This document shows positions 17,899-24,919 of a DNA stretch of 61,172 bases, one piece after another. Both the position numbers and the translations under genes were made by a program. The notes below the pieces were generated by a model. The model searched no databases, had not been told where the DNA came from, and worked only from the letters and a program-made list of their open reading frames with translations. The first letter of the stretch is position 1; the number at the start of each line of letters is the position of its first letter. Where the stretch lies: positions 1-61,172 of the IMG/VR virus record IMGVR_UViG_3300032053_000073; one strand, given 5' to 3'. The stretch comes from a virus.

Positions 17899-18546
17899 TC
17901 AATCAATCTTATCAGCGTCAAATGTAGACCCGTACAGTTTGACTGTTTTTTTAGATTTATCAATTAATGACCGATATATTTCAACTTGTTTATCAAATAA
18001 TTTTATTGTCGCCTGAACGTCTGATGCCGCCGTATGTTTCTTTTCATTTTTGATGCCGTATTTTTTTGCCAATCCAGATAAGCTATATCCTTCAGACATC
18101 GTTCCTTTGCAGTAATCCATAAAAAATTCAATACATGCGGTATCGACACAATATTTTTCAGATAAAGGGAATGTTTCATATGAATTACATTTTTTCCATA
18201 ATTCTTGTAACATTGATTTGTCAAACGGAGCATTATGTCCAATTATAATTCTATGTGTTGGAGGAGAGTCATCAGTATTGAGCCAATTTTCAATTTCTAT
18301 GATAACCTTTTCTGGTGGTAAAAAGGTTTCATTGCCATGTTTTGTTAGGCCCTTAATATCATCTATGTTGTAGCCATTTATTCGAAGAGCACCAGCATCA
18401 ATTGTTTCAAAATTAGTTGGTCGTAAAAACCATGTTCCCTGTGACCCATCAGATAAACGACAAATCGATATTTCAATTGGTGAGTGCTCTGTAGGAACTA
18501 AGCCGGTTGTTTCAGTATCAACGCAGTAAAGTTGAAAATTTAACAT
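17899..18546 (-). CDS. DEDDh 3'-5' exonuclease, first of two
   Basis: This 215-residue protein has the three exonuclease motifs of the DNA polymerase III epsilon / RNase T superfamily. Exo I is YCVDTETTGL (about 7-16), Exo II is IIGHNAPFDKSML (about 105-117), and Exo III is HTAASDVQATI (about 170-180) with the catalytic His and Asp. Four acidic residues coordinating two metal ions are therefore present. It is a stand-alone exonuclease without a polymerase domain and could act in proofreading, RNA processing or host DNA degradation. A TTAGGAG ribosome-binding site lies upstream. A second paralogue lies at 51432-52085. Confidence 0.9.
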   Translation of the reverse strand: MLNFQLYCVDTETTGLVPTEHSPIEISICRLSDGSQGTWFLRPTNFETIDAGALRINGYNIDDIKGLTKHGNETFLPPEKVIIEIENWLNTDDSPPTHRIIIGHNAPFDKSMLQELWKKCNSYETFPLSEKYCVDTACIEFFMDYCKGTMSEGYSLSGLAKKYGIKNEKKHTAASDVQATIKLFDKQVEIYRSLIDKSKKTVKLYGSTFDADKID

Positions 18547-18643
18547 AAATTAATCTCCTAATATGGAAGGGTAGAGAAATATTAATCTAATTATTAATAA
18601 TATAAATGTCAACTAGTGGCGAATTATTTTTTAATTACAGCAC

Positions 18644-18991
18644 TTATATTGAGTTATGTTTAATTTCTCGTTTTAAGGCCGCAAATGTAGTTAGGTTCCC
18701 AGACTTGCATTGTTTTATCAAAAAGTTAACGCCCTGTACAGTTCGCAAAAACATGCGTTCTTTGTTCGATAGTTTAGCTCCCTCGATAGTAAAAACAATC
18801 TTCGCATCTTCCATAATACGCCATCGCTCAATTTTATTTGCTGTAAGAATATGTTTTACCCTAATAACCTTATTGGCAACGTCATCCTCCTCATGATAAA
18901 GGTCATATTCATATTTACTAAGAATATGCTTCGTGCCAGGCTGTTCTTTTGTTTCTTGATCTCCGTATGAAAACTTATTATTAGCCACCAT
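18644..18991 (-). CDS. Unknown small protein
   Basis: This 115-residue protein is charged throughout, with an acidic run (YHEEDDVANK) near residue 35 and a basic helical C terminus (LKREIKHNSI). I see no cysteine pair, signal peptide, membrane segment or catalytic motif. The ATG has a GAGGG ribosome-binding site. It follows the FAD oxidoreductase gene with a 12-base gap and precedes the exonuclease, so it is part of the same leftward operon. I do not recognise the family. Confidence 0.6.
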   Translation of the reverse strand: MVANNKFSYGDQETKEQPGTKHILSKYEYDLYHEEDDVANKVIRVKHILTANKIERWRIMEDAKIVFTIEGAKLSNKERMFLRTVQGVNFLIKQCKSGNLTTFAALKREIKHNSI

Positions 18992-19003
18992 AGTATTCGC
19001 CCT

Positions 19004-20218
19004 CTATTTACAAATTGCGTCTCCGGCAGCAACACCCATAATTGCGGCGGACAATAACCCATTAATTCCTGCAGTTTCACCAGCTGTATACATTCCCTCA
19101 ATTTCAGTTTCCAAATTTTTGCCTATATTTATTGTAGGGGTAAACGGATGAATTGTTGGGATGTAATAATAGGCTTTTGTTATTAACTCCGGAATAATAT
19201 TAGACATATCTTTTATTGAATCGACCAGCCAATCATATTCATGCAGTACCGATATTTGACTTTTCTTTGATAATATTGTTGAAACCTTTTCTTTTGAAAT
19301 TCGATCATTAGATAATAGATATGTTAATTTTCCAAGCCTATCAGTTTGCTCTGATCCCTTATTAGGATAATATCGACTGCCTATTATAGAGAACGCAACC
19401 TTATCACTATTCCATCTATTTTCATTAGATCTTAATGTTGTTATTGCCAAGTCAACATGGTCTTCGTGAATTATAGTCCCATTCCATGTCATAGGCCCGA
19501 TTGTTAATTCATCGCCCTTTGTTATTGTGCAGTTTGAATGATTATATTCTTTCATATGACCAACGTTCATTTCAACCATAACTCCGAATTTGGCATAATC
19601 ATTATTCTCTATAATATCAAATTTTTGAAATATTTCTTTTGCCCAACGCCACCCTGATCTTCCAACTGCCATTAACAATCTTTTACATCTATATTCTTCT
19701 GTTGCAGATTTAACCACAAACATACCTTTTTGTTTTGATATATCTATAATCTCAGTATCAAAACAATATTTAGTATTTCCGGCACTTTCAATTTCATTTG
19801 ATAATAATCGAGACAGGGCGTGAATATCTTTTGGATACATTTGCATATAGTCATTTAATGTTAAATTGAAACCATATTTCTTAATTTTCTTTTCGACTGA
19901 TACTTGTGGTTTCCTGTCCTTTATTACTTTGAATTCGTTTATGTTAGATAAATAATCTTCTACCCATTTGAATGATGAGTTAGCTTTGCGGTTTGTTATT
20001 AATGAGGCTACTTTAGAAATATCATTCATATATAATTTGCCATCGCTATTTGGTAGGACTCCAAGATACCCGATAAGGAATTGTCTCCGTTTCTGTGGCG
20101 CCCTACCAATATCAAATATAATCGTTTTTAGATTCTTATTTTCTCTTGCTATTTTTAGATTGGCGAATGTACCGGCTAATCCAGATCCTATTATCGCGAT
20201 ATCATATGTATTCTGCAT
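19004..20218 (-). CDS. FAD-dependent oxidoreductase (COG2509-like)
   Basis: This 404-residue protein opens with an FAD-binding Rossmann motif YDIAIIGSGLAGTFANLKIA. It has a central RRLLMAVGRSGWRW-type segment (actual residues KRLLMAVGRSGWRW), as in uncharacterised FAD-dependent dehydrogenases. It ends with a second FAD-binding signature, EGMYTAGETAGINGLLSAAI followed by MGVAAG. Such full-length flavoproteins are unusual in phage genomes. The substrate is unknown; tRNA modification, lipid or quinone reduction and redox support are all possible. Its ATG overlaps the TAA stop of the preceding GIY-YIG gene (TAATG), which couples their translation. Confidence 0.75.
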   Translation of the reverse strand: MQNTYDIAIIGSGLAGTFANLKIARENKNLKTIIFDIGRAPQKRRQFLIGYLGVLPNSDGKLYMNDISKVASLITNRKANSSFKWVEDYLSNINEFKVIKDRKPQVSVEKKIKKYGFNLTLNDYMQMYPKDIHALSRLLSNEIESAGNTKYCFDTEIIDISKQKGMFVVKSATEEYRCKRLLMAVGRSGWRWAKEIFQKFDIIENNDYAKFGVMVEMNVGHMKEYNHSNCTITKGDELTIGPMTWNGTIIHEDHVDLAITTLRSNENRWNSDKVAFSIIGSRYYPNKGSEQTDRLGKLTYLLSNDRISKEKVSTILSKKSQISVLHEYDWLVDSIKDMSNIIPELITKAYYYIPTIHPFTPTINIGKNLETEIEGMYTAGETAGINGLLSAAIMGVAAGDAICK

Positions 20219-21000
20219 TATTTAATATGTCTCCAAGTTGCTCCACTAATCACATGGCCAATTCCTCTTCTGCTGACCCCATACAATTTACTTATTTCTT
20301 CTTGTGTATATTCTCCGGAAGCATACATTTCTCTAATCTTTATAACACCTTCTGTTTTAAGCTTTGCGCTTTTGCTATTTTCACCGCGTATTAATTCTTT
20401 AGTTTCTTCCGTATGTTTCCTGCCAAAGAAACTATTTTCCTTACCCATTCGCTTACCTTTTTGCCCAAGAGATATGTTTTTCCTGTGTTCCTCAGTGAAT
20501 CGCATGCCTGTTCTTGCTTCGCTAAGTTTTTTTTTGTGTTCTTCTGACAGTGGTATTCCAATTTTTATTTTGGACATATTTCTAAGCTGCTCAGTTGTCC
20601 TTTTTAATTGTTCTGGTGATAATTTTTTACCCATATGCTTATCGCTAATTCGTTTTTTTGTTTCTTCTGTATGTGTATATCCTTCAATAGAATCTCCGCC
20701 ATTGGTTAGATTATACCCCGCTTTACTTTTTGAATTAAAAAATTTTATCCAGTAAATTTCTGCATTATCACAATCATTTTTATTATTTAATATTTGAATT
20801 ATAGAAAATACAAAATTTTCTAATCCATATTTTCTCATTGCTTTATGAATATATTGGCAATTTATATTATTATCTTTGGCGTTAGATATATGGGATAACC
20901 AACGACGTTTAATATCCTTAGTCATTCCGACATAGACTTTATTATTTTTAATATTATGAATTAAATAAACGTAATATTGTGCCGATGAAATATTTTCCAT
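20218..21000 (-). CDS. GIY-YIG homing endonuclease (Seg-like)
   Basis: This is a 260-residue protein. The nuclease domain (1-95) has YYVYLIHN and KVYVGMTKDIKRRW, giving the GIY-YIG pair and the conserved Arg. GYNLTNGGDS then marks the end of the domain. Residues 100-200 hold several NUMOD3-type DNA-binding repeats (HTEETKKRISDKHMGKKLS and similar). The last 45 residues form a helix-turn-helix (TQEEISKLYGVSRRGIGHV). This is the standard layout of free-standing phage GIY-YIG homing enzymes. It lies between the membrane metallopeptidase gene and the FAD oxidoreductase gene. Confidence 0.9.
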   Translation of the reverse strand: MENISSAQYYVYLIHNIKNNKVYVGMTKDIKRRWLSHISNAKDNNINCQYIHKAMRKYGLENFVFSIIQILNNKNDCDNAEIYWIKFFNSKSKAGYNLTNGGDSIEGYTHTEETKKRISDKHMGKKLSPEQLKRTTEQLRNMSKIKIGIPLSEEHKKKLSEARTGMRFTEEHRKNISLGQKGKRMGKENSFFGRKHTEETKELIRGENSKSAKLKTEGVIKIREMYASGEYTQEEISKLYGVSRRGIGHVISGATWRHIK

Positions 21001-21034
21001 TCAGCAGATAATATATCAGTCTAAATTAATAATT

Positions 21035-21688
21035 TCAGCAAACTTCGATGATTTTGTCTATCATATCAAAAACAGGATCTTCATATGGTCTTTTGCCATT
21101 TTTTATAAGCTCTACTCCGGCTGCGAACTCTTTATCAAGCCCGTTAAATATCCAAGTAAAGTAATATGCCGGTCCCTTAAAATATTGCAGACATTCATGA
21201 GCGCCATTATCTATATCAAATTTGAACTGTTTTTTATTTGACAGTTTCCAATAACTGTATAAAGAAACTAAATATGCTCGCTTTTCAAAATACATTCTAA
21301 AATAAGCAGGAATAGGCAAGGCGCAAAGAATGATAATTGGCAAAAATATCATCCAAGACACAAATAACATAGGTAATAATAAAATAGATAATATTTGTGG
21401 AAATAGATATAAAAACGAAAAAGCTATGCCTGTATATTTCTTGGCATCATAAACATGTATTAATTCATGCAAAAAAATAACTAAAGAACTAACCGGTCTA
21501 ACAGTTTCAAATTTCTTGGATGGGAAATAAATTGTTTCGCCAATTGTTGTTGTAAATTGTGTCATGAAAGAAGGGTTAAAAAACATTAATTTGCCCATTA
21601 TTTTCATTAATGTAGATTCGTCTTTATATCTAAGTTTAAGGCCCGGAAAAAATTCATGAGCTTTATCTAAAATTTCTTGGGATATCAT
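21035..21688 (-). CDS. Membrane-anchored zinc metallopeptidase-like protein
   Basis: In this 217-residue protein, residues 74-80 read HELIHVY, a zincin HExxH motif. Two hydrophobic stretches (about 86-128) likely span the membrane as a hairpin. A glutamate at about 135 (YFEKRAY) could be the third zinc ligand, as in gluzincin-type small peptidases. The rest has no signal peptide. The ATG is preceded by AAGGAG. A phage membrane protease could act in lysis, superinfection control or virion maturation; none of these is shown by the sequence. Confidence 0.6.
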   Translation of the reverse strand: MISQEILDKAHEFFPGLKLRYKDESTLMKIMGKLMFFNPSFMTQFTTTIGETIYFPSKKFETVRPVSSLVIFLHELIHVYDAKKYTGIAFSFLYLFPQILSILLLPMLFVSWMIFLPIIILCALPIPAYFRMYFEKRAYLVSLYSYWKLSNKKQFKFDIDNGAHECLQYFKGPAYYFTWIFNGLDKEFAAGVELIKNGKRPYEDPVFDMIDKIIEVC

Positions 21689-21814
21689 GAGGGCTCCTTA
21701 TTTGCCGGACTAATAAATGACTTTGTCCCGATTTAGTTATTTGAAATTAATAGTATTTTTAAATCGCTTATTATGTATTTTCATCAAAATCAATAAAGTC
21801 AATATTTAGCTTTA

Positions 21815-22303
21815 TTAATCTTCCCATTTAATAATTAAATTATATCCTGCGTTTATTATTAACTTTTCACGCGCCAATGTTTTATTATGTAATTCTTTAT
21901 ACGTTGTTTTTGTCATTGGATTAATATCATTTGGATTAAAGCTTTTTGGACAACCATGCCAAAACTTACCATGAAACTCATAAACTGTATTTATTTCTGG
22001 AACATAAGCATCAGCCTTTATATATTTTTTACCAATCTTTATTTTTGCTTGTCTATATTTTTGATCTATATTTAATGAGTCAAGCCATATAGTTTCTGGT
22101 TTAGAAATAATATGGGTGCATTTTGGACAACCTTGACCTTTCAGATGATGATTTGGAGTTTGTTCAAAATCACCATGAATAAGGCACGTTATCGTTACCT
22201 TGGTTTTGTTATTTATATAAATAATTTTTCCGTAACTACATTTATTTAATGGATGAACAGCGTTTGCTTTTTGTATGAAGATGTTTGCTTTAACTGCTTC
22301 CAT
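21815..22303 (-). CDS. Vsr-like endonuclease with one zinc-ribbon repeat
   Basis: In this 162-residue protein, residues 1-60 form one copy of the repeat KVTITCLIHGDFEQTPNHHL followed by GCPKC, a four-cysteine ribbon. Residues 65-160 form a nuclease domain with ETIWLDSLNI, YEFHGKFWHGCP and a final LIIKWED. That pattern resembles Vsr-type nicking endonucleases and the EDxHD homing enzymes. It is the shortest member of a family with copies at 33737, 47760, 49672 and 60111. Its ATG overlaps the TAA of the gene at 22303-22479 (TAATG). It is probably a mobile endonuclease. Confidence 0.75.
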   Translation of the reverse strand: MEAVKANIFIQKANAVHPLNKCSYGKIIYINNKTKVTITCLIHGDFEQTPNHHLKGQGCPKCTHIISKPETIWLDSLNIDQKYRQAKIKIGKKYIKADAYVPEINTVYEFHGKFWHGCPKSFNPNDINPMTKTTYKELHNKTLAREKLIINAGYNLIIKWED

Positions 22304-22479
22304 TACTTTGAAACATCTGAAATCATTTTTTTGAATTCGTCAGCTGTCATTTCGGCAGAGTTTACTATTTTTTTAGATTGGTTTATGTGATCTTTAGCTG
22401 AAATAATAATTAAAATTTTACCGGCCTCATCAGACTTCCTTGCTTCTACATAACTTCCATCTTCAAAATCAATTCTCAT
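22303..22479 (-). CDS. Small unknown protein (58 aa)
   Basis: This 58-residue reading frame begins MRIDFEDGSYVEARKSDEAG, continues with a hydrophobic strand (KILIIISAKDH) and ends with an amphipathic helix (MTADEFKKMISDVSK). Both ends are locked to neighbours. Its ATG overlaps the TGA of the gene at 22476-22670 (ATGA), and its TAA overlaps the ATG of the Vsr-like gene (TAATG). That packing and the clean alpha/beta pattern support a real gene. The function is unknown. Confidence 0.65.
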   Translation of the reverse strand: MRIDFEDGSYVEARKSDEAGKILIIISAKDHINQSKKIVNSAEMTADEFKKMISDVSK

Positions 22480-22670
22480 TTTATCTTTCTGAATAAAACA
22501 ACAATATATTCTTCATTGTTTTTAACTTTAATAACGCTAGATTCAATGTATCCATTATACATTAATTGATTTTTTAAAAGGAAAGATATTCCATCATACA
22601 AACTATTACATTTGTCAGTTTTTGAATTGCCATCTGGTGCTACAAAAATTGAAAAATATTGTTCTTGCAT
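22476..22670 (-). CDS. Small unknown protein (64 aa)
   Basis: This 64-residue protein begins MQEQYFSIFVAPDGNSKTDK and has a basic end (EEYIVVLFRKIK). Alternating hydrophobic residues suggest a small beta-rich fold. It is packed 1 base after the gene at 22672-22899 and overlaps the next start codon by 4 bases. I do not recognise it. It is one of a run of four small genes at 22303-23176, probably a single operon of early accessory genes. Confidence 0.6.
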   Translation of the reverse strand: MQEQYFSIFVAPDGNSKTDKCNSLYDGISFLLKNQLMYNGYIESSVIKVKNNEEYIVVLFRKIK

Positions 22671-22671
22671 T

Positions 22672-22899
22672 TTATTTCTTTAAGCTAGATTTAATTGGTG
22701 CATCAACAATTTTTTCTTCTTCCAAACCAATTTCATGCATAAAATCATCAGACATAATTATTTCAAATATTTTTCTATCTATTTTTGGAATTAGGGCCAT
22801 AGCTTTATATGCAAACGCTTTTGGAACGATTAAAGAATCAATCGTTAGTGCCATATATTTACGAATAATTATAAGATTATTTATTCTTTCGAAATCCAT
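22672..22899 (-). CDS. Small unknown protein (75 aa)
   Basis: This 75-residue, mostly helical protein has a short hydrophobic centre (NNLIIIRKYMALTIDSLIV) and an acidic/basic tail ending IKSSLKK. No known motif is seen. It is separated by 1 base from each neighbour in the small-gene operon. Confidence 0.6.
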   Translation of the reverse strand: MDFERINNLIIIRKYMALTIDSLIVPKAFAYKAMALIPKIDRKIFEIIMSDDFMHEIGLEEEKIVDAPIKSSLKK

Positions 22900-22900
22900 A

Positions 22901-23176
22901 TTAACCCTTTACAAGTCCGCCGCGAATAAAACTACCATCTTCATTCAAAAGATCTACCGATGGACTTAGACCGTATTTCATAAAAAGCTGAAGAACTACG
23001 TATTTATAAGATACTTCTGCAGATTCGTGCTGCGCTAATGCTTTTTCTGCTGTAACTAAAGCCAGCTTCTTATTTGATTTTGCAAGTTCTAAGGCAAAAC
23101 GATCATCATCTGAAATATGTTCAGTTTGCATCTTGGTTGGCATGGTGGCATCGGTATCTAATACTTGTTGTGTCAT
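22901..23176 (-). CDS. Small unknown protein (91 aa)
   Basis: This 91-residue protein has a disordered N terminus (MTQQVLDTDATMPTKMQTEH). A helical segment follows (DRFALELAKSNKKLALVTAE), then YKYVVLQLFMKYGLSP and a short GSFIRGGLVKG tail. A good AGGAG ribosome-binding site precedes the ATG. It is the first gene of the leftward small-gene run and faces the divergent HNH gene at 23242. Many large phages have helical proteins of this size in their early regions; I cannot assign it. Confidence 0.6.
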   Translation of the reverse strand: MTQQVLDTDATMPTKMQTEHISDDDRFALELAKSNKKLALVTAEKALAQHESAEVSYKYVVLQLFMKYGLSPSVDLLNEDGSFIRGGLVKG

Positions 23177-23241
23177 ATAATTTCTCCTGTTTAACGTTGC
23201 ATTGAGTTATATATCATTGAAAAGAAAGCCATACATGTAAA

Positions 23242-23967
23242 ATGAAAAATAAAAAAATATTAGACCAAGAAAAACAATACAAAAAAGAGTACTACGAAGC
23301 GAACAAAGTAATGATTTCTGAAAAGAACAAAAGGTATTATGAGGAAAATAAAGAAGATATCATTAAACTAAATAAGCAATATCGCCATGAACATGCGGAT
23401 CGCATATCTGCACAAAGAAAAATATATCGAGAGATTAATCGGCAGAAGATATCCGACAAAAGGAAAATATATTATCAAGAGAAAAGGCAGGCCATTTTAA
23501 ACAAAAGAAAACAATATAGAAAATATAACAAAGAAAAAATATTAAAACAAAATAATGAATATACAAAATTAAAATTAAAAACAGACCCGGGTTATAAATT
23601 AAGAAAAAATATAAGTAGATCTATTTCTGCCCATCTCAAACGTCAAGGCTTCGCCAAGAACTGCTCTATCATCAATGCCCTGCCGTATACCATAGAAGAG
23701 CTTAGGGGGCACCTAGAAGCCATTTTTGAGCCGTGGATGACTTGGGAGAGCCATGGTACGTACAAAGTCGATTTATGGGACGATTCTAATGAAAAAACTT
23801 GGACATGGCAAATTGACCACATTATCCCACATAGTTATTTTAAGTACTCAACAATGCAAGATGATGATTTCAAAAAATGTTGGGCTTTAAATAATCTAAG
23901 GCCATACTCATCTAAACAAAATATTTTAGATGGGGCAAAAAGAGACGTCAAATATTTCCAGCTTTAA
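23242..23967 (+). CDS. HNH endonuclease with basic repetitive N terminus
   Basis: In this 241-residue protein, residues 1-120 are a highly charged Lys/Glu/Tyr-rich helix with repeated KR.YY and K.YR units, probably a coiled coil that contacts DNA. The C-terminal domain has TWQIDHIIPHSYF, then CWALNNLRPYSSKQN. That is the HNH layout with the conserved DH, N and final N/K residues. It is the only + strand gene within the long - strand block and lies between divergent and convergent neighbours. Its 3' end overlaps that of the gene at 23948-24916 by 20 bases. Orientation and type support a mobile gene. Confidence 0.85.
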   Translation: MKNKKILDQEKQYKKEYYEANKVMISEKNKRYYEENKEDIIKLNKQYRHEHADRISAQRKIYREINRQKISDKRKIYYQEKRQAILNKRKQYRKYNKEKILKQNNEYTKLKLKTDPGYKLRKNISRSISAHLKRQGFAKNCSIINALPYTIEELRGHLEAIFEPWMTWESHGTYKVDLWDDSNEKTWTWQIDHIIPHSYFKYSTMQDDDFKKCWALNNLRPYSSKQNILDGAKRDVKYFQL

Positions 23968-24916
23968 TTATGTTGTTAGAATCAATGTTTTTATTTAAAT
24001 ATTTAATGTTATTATCTATTAACGCCTTCATAATAATTTTTTTAATTTGTTGAGGCCCATATTTTCCCGCATGATATGGAATAGCGGGAATACAAACAAG
24101 TTTAATCCCCTCTTTTTCGCACATTTGTTTTTTGAATATATCTCTTTCTATATAATCCGCCAAAGATTTTTTGCTCATCTTAAATGAGCCAACTATTTTG
24201 CTATGTTGCTCACCTTGGTATTCTATTCCTACATTTAGCGATTTATTAAACATATCAATTTCAAGATTTCTCATTGTTTTTGGAAATTTTAAGAAATCTG
24301 GCCGAATTTTAATAAACTTTTCACCCGTTAATTCCTCAACAATATATCTAACAATCTTTTCGCGCCTACTTGATGAACAATAAGGACATCCCCTGTGCTG
24401 TTTTAATTTGTCTAAACAGCATTGAAATATATGATTTTGATAACAGCGTATATTTAGTTTGGTCCTAGCGTTCGTATAATTTTTAGATAAACATGTGAAA
24501 CCTATAGATGTACAATAATCTATAACCTCTTTTATCCCTGGTTTCTGTAATCTTAAACAAACCCTACATCCTTTGCCCATTTCTAGATCTCTAAAGTTTT
24601 TTAATATTTGGTGGCCTTTTGGACATATAAATGTCATTTTAGAATAACAATTAATATATGTTGTTTCTAGACATTTCCACCCACTTTTATTACAAAAATC
24701 TAAAATATATTCCATAGTTTTAGGCTTGCGGTTAGAACAATAAACGCACCTTCTTTTGTAATAAAACAAGTTATTAAAACTAATGGCACAATTATGACCA
24801 TTATCGCAAATTAAACTTAATTTGTATTTGCCGCCAGTATATTCTGTGGAAATACAAATATAGTTAATTGATTCGCAATAATCTTTAATGAACCCTATAG
24901 TTATTTCGTTTCTCAT
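23948..24916 (-). CDS. Zinc-ribbon PD-(D/E)XK-like endonuclease
   Basis: This 322-residue protein has three cysteine-rich modules in residues 1-180. Each has a CxxGH-type strand and a CVYC, CRVC or CPYC pair, preceded by a helical unit such as IKEVIDYCTSIGFTCL. Residues 190-320 hold a restriction-fold core with LEIDMFNKSLNVGIEYQGEQ, H, and a later KLVCIPAI, matching the D..(D/E)xK-like arrangement of phage endonucleases. The start lies 3 bases after the tandem TGA-TGA end of PhoH. It is a probable homing or self-protective nuclease. Confidence 0.65.
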   Translation of the reverse strand: MRNEITIGFIKDYCESINYICISTEYTGGKYKLSLICDNGHNCAISFNNLFYYKRRCVYCSNRKPKTMEYILDFCNKSGWKCLETTYINCYSKMTFICPKGHQILKNFRDLEMGKGCRVCLRLQKPGIKEVIDYCTSIGFTCLSKNYTNARTKLNIRCYQNHIFQCCLDKLKQHRGCPYCSSSRREKIVRYIVEELTGEKFIKIRPDFLKFPKTMRNLEIDMFNKSLNVGIEYQGEQHSKIVGSFKMSKKSLADYIERDIFKKQMCEKEGIKLVCIPAIPYHAGKYGPQQIKKIIMKALIDNNIKYLNKNIDSNNIIKAGNI

Positions 24917-24919
24917 TCA

